The notes under the pieces: model-generated | Told to the model about the DNA's origin: nothing | Databases searched by the model: none | Seen by the model: only the letters and a program-made list of their open reading frames with translations | In this document: positions 34,021 through 43,965 of the stretch, piece after piece | Layout: every line of letters starts with the position of its first letter | How positions within the stretch are numbered: position 1 is the stretch's first letter | Assembly: GCA_029747015.1 (NCBI GenBank) | Contig: JAKOGI010002423.1 | Span: forward strand, 1-64,000 | Reading direction: 5' to 3' | Source of the DNA: Carnegiea gigantea | Taxonomy: Eukaryota > Streptophyta > Magnoliopsida > Caryophyllales > Cactaceae | DNA length: 64,000 bases | Translations under genes and position numbers: made by a program

Positions 34021-36524
34021 TGTAATAGTCCAACCTTAAATCATGTTTATTTATTTAACTACCTCATGTTAATGATTTTCTCATATTTATTTATCGCATT
34101 TCATCATCTCGGTGAAAAAAAGAAAATAATAATTTCATTTGGGCCCTCACTTGGTAATTCGGGTTTTATTTATTTATTTAATTATTAACGAAAATTTTAG
34201 GAGAATTGATAGTAGGCCCTAATAAGTTTAATCTAAATGATTTTAGTTTTTTCCCATGACATTACAAAAACTTAATTTTGAGTTACGCAAAAAAATTATC
34301 GTTACGGAGCATTTTAATTCCGAACCCAACTTATTTTGGCCCAACTGGAAGCCCAATGAGCTTGTCTAGTTAACCTGGCTAACCACCATGATTAAGCCTA
34401 AGCATAGTTAGGCAAAAATCATTTTTAAAGATAAAAACTCAGCCAAGTTTGTTAAATTAGTCAAAAAATACAACCCAAATTCAAAACCACATTTTCTCTC
34501 TCTTTTCTCTCTCTCTACATGGCTGCCCAGGCCTCTCAGCTACTGATTTGTACTATTCCTACCACCTAACAGCCACTCTCTGGCCACCAAGGCAACCATC
34601 AGCCATCCCCACACCCTCCTCAAGCATCAAACATCACTTTCACCTATTTTTCTTCAAGCAAACTGAGTAAACCCTAACCTTGTTCTTATTGATTTTGTTG
34701 TGTCTTGGTTTTGATTCTTGTTTTTGTTGTTTTGGTGGTTGGTCATGTTGTTTTGATAGAAATAAGAGTTATTTTAGATGTTTCAATTGTTGGATAAGTT
34801 GGATAGTAAGTAAAGGTTGAGGTAGATCATGTTCATACAAGCTTAAATTAAAACCATGTTTATGGATTGATTTGTATTTGATTTGCTGATCTTTAGCATT
34901 ATTAATGATTATGATGGAGTTATAGTTTTGGATGGATTTGGAGGAGTTAAGAGTGAATTTAAGTTGGCCAAAAGTTAGGGTTTTAATGATTATACAAGGT
35001 TTAACCTTCCTTTCATCGTAAGCATGTTATTTGTGCATATTTGATTGAGAAATGAATATTTAATGTATACGATTATCAAGTGAAATTGCGTGTGATGGTT
35101 TTGTATGGTTATAGGAATGACCAAAGCTTTGTTACATGATTATAAGGAGTGATTTTAGATGAGGATTTGTGTGAAAAGAGAGGAGAAAGCAATGACAGTG
35201 GGGGCTGGGAAATGGCAGAAAACAGGGCAGGATTTGCTAATAAACTGGTCTTGAATGGCCCAACCAAAATTATAATTTTTGTTGGGTAGATAAATCTATG
35301 AGTTATCTTTCAAATAGCTTTTGATCGCCTTAATCCGATGCCTGTGGAAGAAGTTATAGCCATTTTATTGGAACTGCACAGGTTAGATCAAAGCTGGTAC
35401 CCCTGTGTTCTAGCCCCATTTTGGGAACCCTATTGTGGAAATCATGTTTTGTATTCTAAATGAAATTTTTTCAAGACTTCTTAAGCTTTTTATATTGGGA
35501 AATTAGGTCTCAAATGGAGATCGGAAGATTAGATTATGAGTCATTTATTCTGGCGCTGTGACACTTTTACTTTTATTTTTACTAAAACTATCAATTATAA
35601 AAATAAATACATTTTCTCACTATATGTTCCTATAATGATATTTTTGTATAGAATCAGGACCTAAACTATTATTTTCTCCCCTTTTGTGCATAATTTGACT
35701 CAGTGACATTTCATTAAAAGCCCCAGGTACGTTCATTGTCTGTATCTCTAGAAATCAGCACGTATTTATCAAAACTATAATATTTTGGTAAGTACATCAA
35801 TGAATCAGTTTAATCAGTAGTTTATCACATAATTAGTGACCACATTAGTTATTAGTTACAGGGCATTGCCCTTCAGTTACCCGCGTGGCTATAGGCCAGG
35901 TCCCCCGATCGACTTTGCAGGTGTACACCTATCTTTAGATCGTAACAGTTATTACAGGTTCACTATCAAATAATAATTGACAATGCAGTTTTATATTTAT
36001 CTCTTTCCCTATTTTAAATTAAAATGAATTGCAATACAGGTCCAATCAGTTTTTCGAAGAACATTTAACAATACAAAAATACAGGCACTGAGCTTTGGCT
36101 CACAGTTCAAAATGTTTTCATGTTTTGTTTTAGGAAAATGCTCAATGAATCGCCCTCTGGCTGGCAAGCCGACTGGAGAAGATAATTGAGTGGGAAAGTC
36201 TAAAAGGAATAATGGTGTGTTAGTGCTAAAGTGTTTTGAGCACTGCACTGTGAGATATTTTGATGTTAAAACTATATGCTCTGCTAAGAGTTACTATAAT
36301 TTGGTGTAAACTTTGAGATCGTTAGTTACTATTGATGTTGATTTGATGGTTTGCTTTTACAAATGCTGTGTGGTGGTAACGATGTTTAGCTTAGTTATGT
36401 TTAATTATTTTTAAGCCCAGCCTTGTCTTTTTTGGACAGTGGTAACGGCCTGATCATGTGAGATATCACTACTAATTGATGATCTGAACGCAAACAGTGA
36501 GTTATGCACATTTAGGGTGTAAAA
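34021..36524 (+). mobile_element. LTR3 (about 2.5 kb)
   Basis: It starts TGTAATAGTCCAACC and ends at the ga spacer before the PBS. It includes a 285-bp block (35829-36118) absent from LTR2, where 'acat' flanks the gap. It is the 3' LTR of unit 2 and the 5' LTR of a third, cut-off unit. Confidence 0.88.
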
Positions 36525-36526
36525 GA

Positions 36527-36544
36527 TTTGGTATCAGAGCCAGA
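36527..36544 (+). promoter_or_regulatory. Primer binding site after LTR3 (tRNA-iMet)
   Basis: tttggtatcagagccaga, the same site and spacing as at 28115. It shows that internal sequence of a third unit begins here. Confidence 0.9.
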
Positions 36545-36980
36545 TTTTGATTTTTTCTGATGGGACACAGAGTATGGAGTTTAGATACAGGAGGGTGAGA
36601 AGGATTATTAGTAACAAATATTGTATACTATAAGAGATTTGTGATATTGGAAATAGACTTGTGATATTAGAAATGCATCTTTTTTATCTTCTACATGCTC
36701 CTCATTTGTATTTTCCTTGCTAGATGGATCCTTATGTTGTTAATATGATGCCGGTACGTCTATGGCGGCCCACATTTCACTACTGCATGCTAGTATGATA
36801 GCTCATGCGCTGGACCCTTTCCCTGAGTTTTATAGCATCACGGTTCGTGCATTTAGATTGCTATGGTCCTTACACATGGTTGATTCGTCGATAGAGTTTA
36901 GGCTCATCATCATTTCATGATGACGGGGAACCCGGGTTGGGATGGACCTAGGTTCTAGGTCTAAGGGGCTTGGGCCACCA
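36545..36980 (+). mobile_element. Leader of a third chromovirus unit, cut at about 36980
   Basis: Matches 28133-28570 closely, including the 24-codon leader ORF (36724-36798). Similarity ends at 'gggcttgggccaccat', after which unrelated sequence begins. Confidence 0.85.
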
Positions 36981-38320
36981 TCTTAATCAAGTTTAGGGCC
37001 CTTAAACTATGATTAAGATACAGATATCACCACTTAATCAAGTTTAAGACTACACTTGATCACCACCTTAACCGGCCTAGTTAAGGATAAGCAAGTTTAG
37101 TATTTGGTTGCACTAAGGCACGAAAGCTACAAGCTCTCAAAACTGATTTTCATTCAAAGTTGGAAGATGATGTTCAAGGGGGCCGTGTACATGCTTAAAT
37201 ACAAGACAACAAGCACACACACAAGCACCTTGACCTTTCCCTCCTAGGGAGGAAAGGTATTAAGAACTAATACAAGCTGATTTGTGCTAAACTAGATTAC
37301 AAGCTTGCTTAAACTAATCTAATACATCTTAAACATAAAGTAAAACATTACTAATATTCATTATACATCAATCTGCTCTTAAACTAAGCTTAATACATGC
37401 TGAGATTTTGCTGAGCTCCCATTGGTTAGCCGTAAAGTGGTCCTTGCCTTTTGTCTAACCAATAGTATGCAAGAGACACTCTTTTTGCTGTTTGTTCTTC
37501 ATTGGTCCGACCTTCCCAAGGTCTTGCAGCCCATCATTGATGCCTAGGTACGTGTGCCAAGCTTTGAAGAGTGTCCCAAATCTGCTGAGTTGAAGGAAAC
37601 CCACCAGTGAAGGCAAAAATAAACTGGGACAGCAAAACTGGGTTCAAGGACAGTTTCTGGCCGGTTTTGGGACTAGGATTAGGCTTAGCAAAAGTGATGA
37701 TGATTTGGTTTTCAGGCCATGGGGGGTTACTTTGGGATGTGTATAAACCCCTCCCACAAAGAAACCAAGGTTAAAGTATGTTTAAGTAAGGTAATTAGGC
37801 TTAAATATTTTACCACGCAGATTAGAGCCTAATCTAACTGGTTTGGGAAAAGTCCTTGATCTCTCATCCTCTTGTGGGTGTGATTGAAAACTAATGCTTG
37901 GACCTAAAAGTAGACATCATAAGGATTCCAAAAATGCATAATTCCAAGACTTAAGCCATCATATAGTTTGAGTTATGAAGTAACCAAAACCGTGTATAAT
38001 CTGGTCCTGCTGGGCAGTTTGGACACCTTAGGTTTAATTGTTAATTTGAATGGGCAAATGAAGTCCAAATTGGATGAAACTTGTTTTGTTCTAAAGCTGA
38101 CTTCTTGAACTTCAAATCCTTCAAAATTAGACCTAAACCTTGAGGATGCTTGATGAATTAAGCACACAAAAGTGGGTTAGCTGCTGGAATTAATCCTTGC
38201 CCTGTAGTTTCAATGCTTAAACAAAACTTGGATGATTTATTCATCCTTAAACCAGCATAATAAGGTTACCTAATTGATTTGCTTCCCTTTTAAATCAAGG
38301 GGGTGGAGGGATATGCATCA
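36981..38320 (-). mobile_element. Presumed 3' LTR or other retrotransposon sequence
   Basis: In minus orientation it begins TGATGCATATCCCTCC directly after a purine tract. Direct repeats of 'cttaatcaagttta' occur at the far end (36981-37100). There is no coding potential. An open stretch at 38167-37973 is short and unrecognised. The left edge is the point where chromovirus similarity stops. Confidence 0.4.
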
Positions 38321-38336
38321 TACTCCCCTTGTTAAA
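38321..38336 (-). promoter_or_regulatory. Polypurine tract of the Ty3-like derivative
   Basis: Minus strand aacaaggggagta, immediately before TGATGCATAT. The position and composition are as expected for a plant Ty3 PPT. Confidence 0.55.
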
Positions 38337-38358
38337 AATGATTTGCCCTCAAATCAGA

Positions 38359-39015
38359 TTAGGTAATGAACTCCTCTTCTTGCTTCAATTCTGGTTGAAA
38401 TAAAATCAACCATGAAAACAAGTCTCTTTTGAACTTAGAGACTCTTTTCTTTACCTTTCCCTTGCTGATTGGAATGGTGGACGTAGGGGACTCCTTGATC
38501 ATGCTTCGAACCACTTCTTCATATGCTCTTACTTCAGAATTAGGAGCTTTTAGTAATGGTTCTGAAATGAATTGACAGAAATTTGGCTTGAGTGCTTTGG
38601 ATGTGAGTGGAGTGGGGGAAAGGTTTGGTGGTTCATCTTGCACTCCCTCTTGTTGGCTTGGAACTCTTCTCAAAACCAAGAGTTCTTCTTCTCTAGCCTC
38701 TTCCACGACCTCCTCTTGAGTTTCCTCAAGTTCATGATCACATTTATATTCATTTTTCTCCTCATTTTCTTCCTCCATTGCTGCTTCCCATTCGGCCAAG
38801 GTGACTATTTCCTTGTTGGGGCAGACTGAGGGTGTGTGACCAAGACCTTGACATTTAGAGCACCTTTTGTTTTGGAGGGACTAGGCTTTCCCCGAACATC
38901 AACTCATGTTGTCTCATGAGTGCATCAAATCTTTCTTCCAAGCTCATGTTGAAAGTCATGGTAGAATCGAATGTGTTTGGGGCTGATTTGTGGATGTGTT
39001 TTGGGGAGTGTGTTT
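38359..39015 (-). pseudogene. Partial gag with CCHC zinc knuckle
   Basis: The N-terminal piece, minus from about 38970, reads MSLEERFDALMRQHELMFGE. It runs out of frame just before the knuckle CSKCQGLGHTPSVC (C-x2-C-x4-H-x4-C) at about 38860-38820. The following frame, to a stop at 38359, has 'NKEIVTLAEWEAAMEEENEE' and 'EEELLVLRR'. Both are typical of the linker between gag and protease in plant chromoviruses. A normal gag core of about 200 residues is missing between the N-terminus and the knuckle, and there is no protease after the linker. The last 70 residues are Lys/Ser-rich and unrecognised. Confidence 0.7.
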
Positions 39016-39054
39016 GGATTGAGTTTGAGAGTATGGGGTTCAGGCAAGGATCTG

Positions 39055-39075
39055 AACTTGCTCTGATACCAAATA
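39055..39075 (-). promoter_or_regulatory. Primer binding site (tRNA-iMet), minus strand
   Basis: Minus strand atttggtatcagagcaagtt, directly after the LTR end ..GAGACATACATCA. Confidence 0.85.
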
Positions 39076-39489
39076 TGATGTATGTCTCAAGGGAGGAAGG
39101 ATCCCAAGCTAACACACATCAAAAGAGATCAAAAACACAAAGGTTTGAGTCGGGTCAAGGTGGCACGCCCATGCCTAAGAGCACGACCGTGCCACCCTCC
39201 AGCCGTGTATAATTCATTGTTTTGAGTTGTGTTTTTGAAGTGTTTAGCTTGGGTTCCTTCTATCCTTCGCACATACATCATAATCCCTTGAAGATACATC
39301 AAGTTCTCTTTTGATTCTCACTTAGAATCACTTAATTCTAAGTTCCATTCCTCCCTCACGTGTTTGTTGCCTCACAACCAACATATTACGTGCCATTTTC
39401 CTTTGGTTTCCCTTGATAGTATGCTCTCTTGGTTTGTAAGCTTTCACTCTTAAATTGAGTCTTAGCTTGGACCCTGGGGACATACATCA
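39076..39489 (-). mobile_element. Short LTR (414 bp) with TG..CA ends
   Basis: In minus orientation it starts TGATGTATGTCCCC and ends CCTTGAGACATACATCA. The outer 11 bases form a perfect inverted repeat (TGATGTATGTC / GACATACATCA). The length suits short-LTR chromoviruses. Confidence 0.7.
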
Positions 39490-39677
39490 TAATGCAATGA
39501 TTACAAGGACATTTTTAGACTGTACTTAGTTTTGTATTTTGGCTGGAGGATGATTGAAAGTTGGGGCCACCTAAAAGGTGTAAATCAGTCCTTTAAAATA
39601 CCATCTTTATATTGAACTTCAAAGACTACTGAAGTCTACTATGGGAGAACTGGGGGGGAGCTCACCAGGTAATCTAC
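39490..39677 (-). other. Probable 3' flank/UTR of the L18-like gene
   Basis: No ORF. It lies between the LTR and the stop codon of the gene upstream on the minus strand. No clear polyadenylation signal can be assigned. Confidence 0.3.
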
Positions 39678-40052
39678 TCATAGAGAAATATCATTATCAT
39701 TATCTCCGAGTACAAGCTTAACACCATTGTCTTTGAGTGCATTCACAACAGCCCAGACCTTGGTGTGATTTTTGAACCCTTTTTTCTCCACTTCCTTACT
39801 CACATCAACATGGACACCTCAACCTTGACCATCTTCAAGGCCCTTAACTTTCAATTGCCTCGCCAAAACCACTCCAACAACCGCTGCAGCCTTTGCATTG
39901 CAAGATCGGCCACACTTAAGGGAGTTTTTGACAGCGTGCTCTACAGTGGAAGCCGTGGCAACAATTTTCCCATTGTTCCCACCCACAACATTTGCTGTAA
40001 TGTACTTCAAGGACATGAAAAGCTTTAGAACATATCTTTTCAAAAGCACCAT
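39678..40052 (-). pseudogene. L18p/L5e ribosomal-protein-like coding exon with one premature TGA
   Basis: The frame starts at ATG 40052-40050 (MVLLKRYVLKLFMSLKYITA) and would end at TGA 39680-39678, 124 residues. The first 76 residues read openly, with 'GKIVATASTVEHAVKNSL' and 'NAKAAAVVGVVLARQL'. After 'EDGQG' there is an in-frame TGA. The same frame then continues without further lesion through 'GVHVDVSKEVEKKGFKNHTK' and 'VWAVVNALKDNGVKL' to the proper end. This is the plant organelle/bacterial L18-like family, whose members bind 5S rRNA in the large subunit or are uncharacterised relatives. TGA at this site is a single C-to-T step from CGA (Arg). It could be a young pseudogene, a sequencing error or readthrough. 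An upstream TTG would add only five residues, so I chose the ATG. Confidence 0.78.
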
Positions 40053-40112
40053 CTTTCCTCTATCCAAGTGAATTAATTAGAATTGGAATGCACCATCTTT
40101 GCTACCATGGTT

Positions 40113-40688
40113 CTGTAGGAGAAATACGCTTGGTTCAATACTTCCTTCGTTTCAAAGGAACTACCCTAAGTGACAAAGGAACGTGACAAACCTGTGAAAC
40201 TAATTGAAGAAACTTCAAACATAGACTAGTAAAACAGAAGGACCAACTAAAAAGAAGCAAAAAACCTAGATTCCCCCCCCCAAAAAAAAGAGTATCTGAT
40301 TGGTTTTTGCATCTCAAGTTGTAATTGACCAATTTACAAATAATATTCTAACTATAACACTATAAATTTGTGAGGAGAAGTAATTTTTATTTCAAAATTT
40401 CAATTAGTCCTACATACTATCATACAAGCACTACATCACATAACATGCTCAATATTTTCACATATTATCATACAATCACATAATTTCGATTTCAATAAGA
40501 TCTTATTCTACAATCTGACAATCACCATAATTTTAATTCCATATTTCAAACACATAAAAAAAAAATCAATTTCGTATACAATACATTCTCAATATTTTCA
40601 CATTATAAGCTGACTAAATCACACTCTACAATCATTAATTGGAACAAAATATATGTATAAGTACTTAAAACTTAACGAATTTGTGTAC
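40113..40688 (-). other. Probable 5' UTR intron of the L18-like gene
   Basis: The minus strand has a donor caag|gtacac at 40689/40688 and an acceptor tttctcctacag at 40113. The AT-rich 576 bp between show typical plant intron composition. A 5' UTR intron argues against a processed pseudogene. Confidence 0.5.
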
Positions 40689-40920
40689 CTTGAATTAGTC
40701 CGAATTCCAAGGAGAGGCAAAGACGATAGAGCCAAACAGCAAACAGGAGTGCTATGATACAGATACAAAGACAGAGATAGATACAGATAGTGAGCAGATG
40801 AGTGGCCGGAGGGCAGTGCTGCACGGGGATGCTCCACTGCTGGCGACCGAGAGAAGGCAGATAGAGAGGGAGAGAGAGGGGTTTCGGAACGGACTGGCTG
40901 TACGGGACCGCGACTGCGTG
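40689..40920 (-). other. Probable 5' UTR exon of the L18-like gene
   Basis: A CT- and GC-richer block (minus 'cccctctctctccctctcta', 'tgtatctatctctgtctttg') lies just before the donor site. This is common for plant 5' leaders of ribosomal-protein-like genes. ORFs of 72 and 95 residues in it are low complexity and not credible. Confidence 0.4.
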
Positions 40921-41191
40921 TGAAAAGAACTAGTGAAGAAGTCAGGAAGTTCCAAAAAAACAGTTTTGTAAAAGGAGCATTTTAAAATTTTAAGAAAAAA
41001 CAAACGAAAAACCCTTGTAACCTTGTTTTTTTTCCCCATTATTTAGATAGACATGTCTCTTACAAATAAGAAAAGATAAAATCATTATAAAGTTTAAGAA
41101 GATAGCTAATATATCTTATAGGTTATAAATCACAAATAAATAAACACATATAATTCGCTAGTCCAACACAAATATCAACTTGAGTGTCCCT

Positions 41192-42001
41192 TTATTGAAC
41201 TTTGGCCTGCCTTTTGTTGTCCAATTTTTTTCTCAACCTTCTTGTTATTCTTCTAATTACTGAAGTTTCATCACTGATAACAGAAACACCAAGTGATTTT
41301 CTAACATTCAAAACTTCTTTCGCAATTTTAGAAGGGGGTGTATTTTGAGCTGACTTTGGATTTTTGGTGCCTTGCTTCTTACCCTTGCTGGAAAGTTTAC
41401 ATCTTTTACTTTTCTCATGAAGTTGAGGCTCTATTCCAAAAGGGCCATCAAAAGGGTGCAAGGAGCTATCAATTTCTTCATCGTCCTCCATTGAAGATCC
41501 ACAAGTTGGTGCATGGGAGGGGAACTTCCCAACATAAATCGGTCAATTGTGCACATTATCTAAAGGTCGACTAATTGTCTTGCTATTATCCGAAAGATCT
41601 TCATGAGCATCTTCCTCCATAGCCTCCTTAGCACTTTTTGGGCCTTCTAATCCACTACCATTTAGATTGCTTAGTAATGCTTGCTTATAATCGGAAGAGA
41701 GATATTCATTGGGAACATTTTTGATCTTGGGAATCCACTTCTAAACAGTCCTTTCTCTAGTTGAAGAGCTCCCTGTTCTCCCTCTAGATGACATTCTTTT
41801 TTGGAATCTCACCCACATGACATGTAACTTATAATTGCTAACAATTCTACCATTCAAAAGTTCAATAGCTTTCAAACCCTTTTGCATGTCAGCAAATCTG
41901 ATAAAACCATACTTTCTACCAGATTTTCTCCCAATTTTGTTCAGAATATATGCATCCAAAACCTTTCCACAACTACTAAACAATTCCTTAAAGTTGGTAA
42001 T
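41192..42001 (-). pseudogene. RRM-domain gene, 3' part (split by a copia element)
   Basis: From the insertion point the frame reads 'TNFKELFSSCGKVLDAYILN', then 'GRKSGRKYGFIRFADMQKGL' (RNP1 is KYGFIRFA) and 'AIELLNGRIVSNYKLHVMWV'. This is the second part of an RNA recognition motif. The same frame continues to a TAA at 41194-41192, with two nonsense codons (TAG at 41743-41741, TGA at 41545-41543). The C-terminal part is acidic then Lys/Arg-rich ('MEDDEEIDSSLHPFDGPFG' .. 'RRITRRLRKKL'). The family resembles plant SR-like RRM proteins and the RRM proteins related to LINE ORF1. No LINE RT follows. RNP2 and the start lie beyond the element at 50890-50972. Confidence 0.78.
41997..42001. repeat. 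Target site duplication of the copia element, left copy (GTAAT)
   Basis: GTAAT here and at 50890-50894, immediately outside the TG..CA LTR ends. It is exact. Confidence 0.95.
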
Positions 42002-43488
42002 TGTTAAATTAGAGAGTACACAACCACAAGAGGGGGGGTGAATTGTGGTGTCCGATTTTCGCAAGTTGCTGATAAACAGTCTTAGACCCTGTTCGCACAG
42101 GTTGTTTCTGAGATAAGCAGAAGCGAAAATCCAACAAAATTAAATGCGGAAATAATGGACACAGGATTTTTACGTGGAAAACACCTCTAGCCCAACTAAG
42201 GTTAAAAACCACGACCTACCTCGTGTAGGATTTAAACACTTCACTAAACGGGCTAATCACGTTACAATAGTAACACACCTTGTTACAACTTGTAACACAC
42301 GTAACCTGTCTTCCCTAAGACAAGTTACCCCACGTCCAAAATCCCCTTGATTTGGACACACACTCTACTCACTCTTGTGAAAGAAGAATGTAAAGAAAAA
42401 ACACCCTATTACAATGCTTCTCAACTAAGCTAATATAGGGTACAATGAAGTCCTAGTATGCCAACTTTGAAAGCTCAATTAATTCACTCACAAGGCTCGG
42501 TTTTCTTTTCAAACGTTTTAGCTCATGAACTCAGATTTTTTCTCTCTGAAAACCGATGTCTCTAAGATTGTAAGAAGCCGCCTTTTATAGTGCTTGGAAA
42601 ACAATTCATCAAATTTTTGAAAACTAAAAAATCTGAAGAATATAGAATCCTTTACCCACAAGGGATGGAAAAACTATTTCTGAAATTTTTGGAAACTAAA
42701 ATCCTAGAGAAAATAGAATCCTTTAGCTACAAGGGGTAAGGTGACATGAGCTGAAAACACTTCCTGAATCGCGTGCATAAGGCGGTGTTCTTCAGCAGCT
42801 AGCCCATGTTTTTCTCAACTACCTTATCCACTTGCCAAAAATTGGATATTCTTTTTATTCAAAAAGATTTTGCAAATCCCTTAAGATTTTTGATAACTGT
42901 TTTTTAGGGTAAAGAATAAGATACTCCATAGAAAAATCTTTCTTGTAAATCTTTGAAGAAGCTGCTCAAAATCCAAAAGATAAAAATCGTGCAAAGCAGT
43001 TTTTTCGCAGCTTATTCTGGAAACACCCTGATCGCCCTGTTCCCAGGGTTGTTCTGAAGGGTGATCCGAAATATTTTCCGAAAAGCAAAACCGTTTCCAG
43101 TGAGTGGTAATTTAAAACTTTCTAATTGGCATATTAACAAGAGTCTAAAAATATAAAACCAAATCAGATCAAGACATCTTGTTGTAACCACTAGTCATCT
43201 TGTAGAATGACTTTGCTGCAAACACTTCACAGAACCTGTTTGTCACAGCTGCACTTATATCTTATGTTTCAAACACTTCACAGGATATGCTTCAAAACAC
43301 CTTACAGAGCCTGTTCCTCATGGTTGTTCTTACATCGCTGACTTGAGTACCTGTTCTTGATAAACCATTAGTCAAACAGTTTTAATATATTGAAGAACAG
43401 CAGTAAGACCCTGTTGGTAAAGCCTGTTTGGAACAACAACACTACAACACTTGGATTTGTTATCATCAAAACTTTATACATTCTAACA
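42002..43488 (-). mobile_element. 3' LTR of the copia element
   Basis: Element orientation start TGTTAGAATG, end CTCTAATTTAACA. It is followed on + by the purine tract complement at 43489. It is about 98% identical by eye to 49406-50889. Confidence 0.95.
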
Positions 43489-43505
43489 AATTCCCCCTTT
43501 TTGAT
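43489..43505 (-). promoter_or_regulatory. Polypurine tract of the copia element
   Basis: Minus strand aaaaagggggaatt directly before TGTTAGAATG. A second tract, aatgatgccaaaagggggca, lies at about 43658-43677. Such a 'GATGCCAAAAGGGGG' sequence after pol is typical of SIRE-type elements. Confidence 0.85.
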
Positions 43506-43965
43506 GATGACAAACCAAGTGACCATATTGACTTTCAAGGGCAATTTAAGTGATTTGTACCAATTATTCAAATTCACATGAAGCAGTTAGTATCGAAAAG
43601 ATTATAAGAAAATTAACTCGTCCATGGCAGAACTAAAACAATATTGGTCAACCTATCTGCCCCCTTTTGGCATCATTAAAAAGTAGGGGCGAACAGTCAA
43701 ACAGAGGGTGTTTGCTATCACCACCACTTAGGTAATGGAGGAAAGTCAACAGGCGATACACTCAAGTGTTTTGGTACGGTAATGAGATTGGCCATCCTAG
43801 TCACACACAAGCAATTCACAACAAAAAGCAAGCAAGGCAAAGCCAATTAAAAAACAAGATATCCTGTCATTCATCAAAAGAGTGCAACAGAGTACAAACT
43901 GATTCACCAAGAGAAGTGAGAACAGGCTATGAGAACAACAGATGGGAACAGCTCATGAGGGGTGT
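43506..43965 (-). mobile_element. 3' untranslated region of the copia element
   Basis: Between the end of the tail ORF and the PPT; no domain. The short + strand ORF at 43766-44029 is a shadow. Confidence 0.6.

Larger units (their letters stand above)
22123..36980 (+). mobile_element. Tandem array of Tekay/Del-type chromovirus: LTR-pol-LTR-gag-pol-LTR-leader
   Basis: Three same-strand LTR copies (22123-23248, 25864-28112, 34021-36524) alternate with internal sequence. PBS tRNA-Met copies follow LTR2 and LTR3. Pol of both units carries RT, RNase H, integrase and a C-terminal chromodomain, as in Tekay/Del chromoviruses. Both units are riddled with stops. The third unit stops about 450 bp after its PBS, where unrelated sequence begins at about 36981. 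The array sits in the gag of the + strand Tat-like element. Confidence 0.88.
36981..39489 (-). mobile_element. Ty3-like deletion derivative: LTR, PBS, partial gag, PPT, no pol
   Basis: On the minus strand the order is a 414-bp LTR (39489-39076), tRNA-Met PBS, gag with one CCHC knuckle, a purine tract, and an LTR-like start TGATGCATATCCC. No PR, RT, RH or IN sequence lies between gag and PPT. The LTR at the gag 3' side resembles the right-hand LTR only for roughly the first 50 bp. The left part is therefore either very diverged or from another element. Confidence 0.6.

Noticed and set aside
39678..40052. L18-like exon as a processed pseudogene
   Set aside because: A plausible 5' UTR exon and intron lie upstream, and there is no poly-A tail or target duplication.
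41192..42001. RRM frame as ORF1 of a LINE
   Set aside because: Plant LINE ORF1-related RRM proteins look similar, but no endonuclease/RT ORF follows; instead the L18-like gene does. Kept as an unnamed RRM gene, with the alternative noted.
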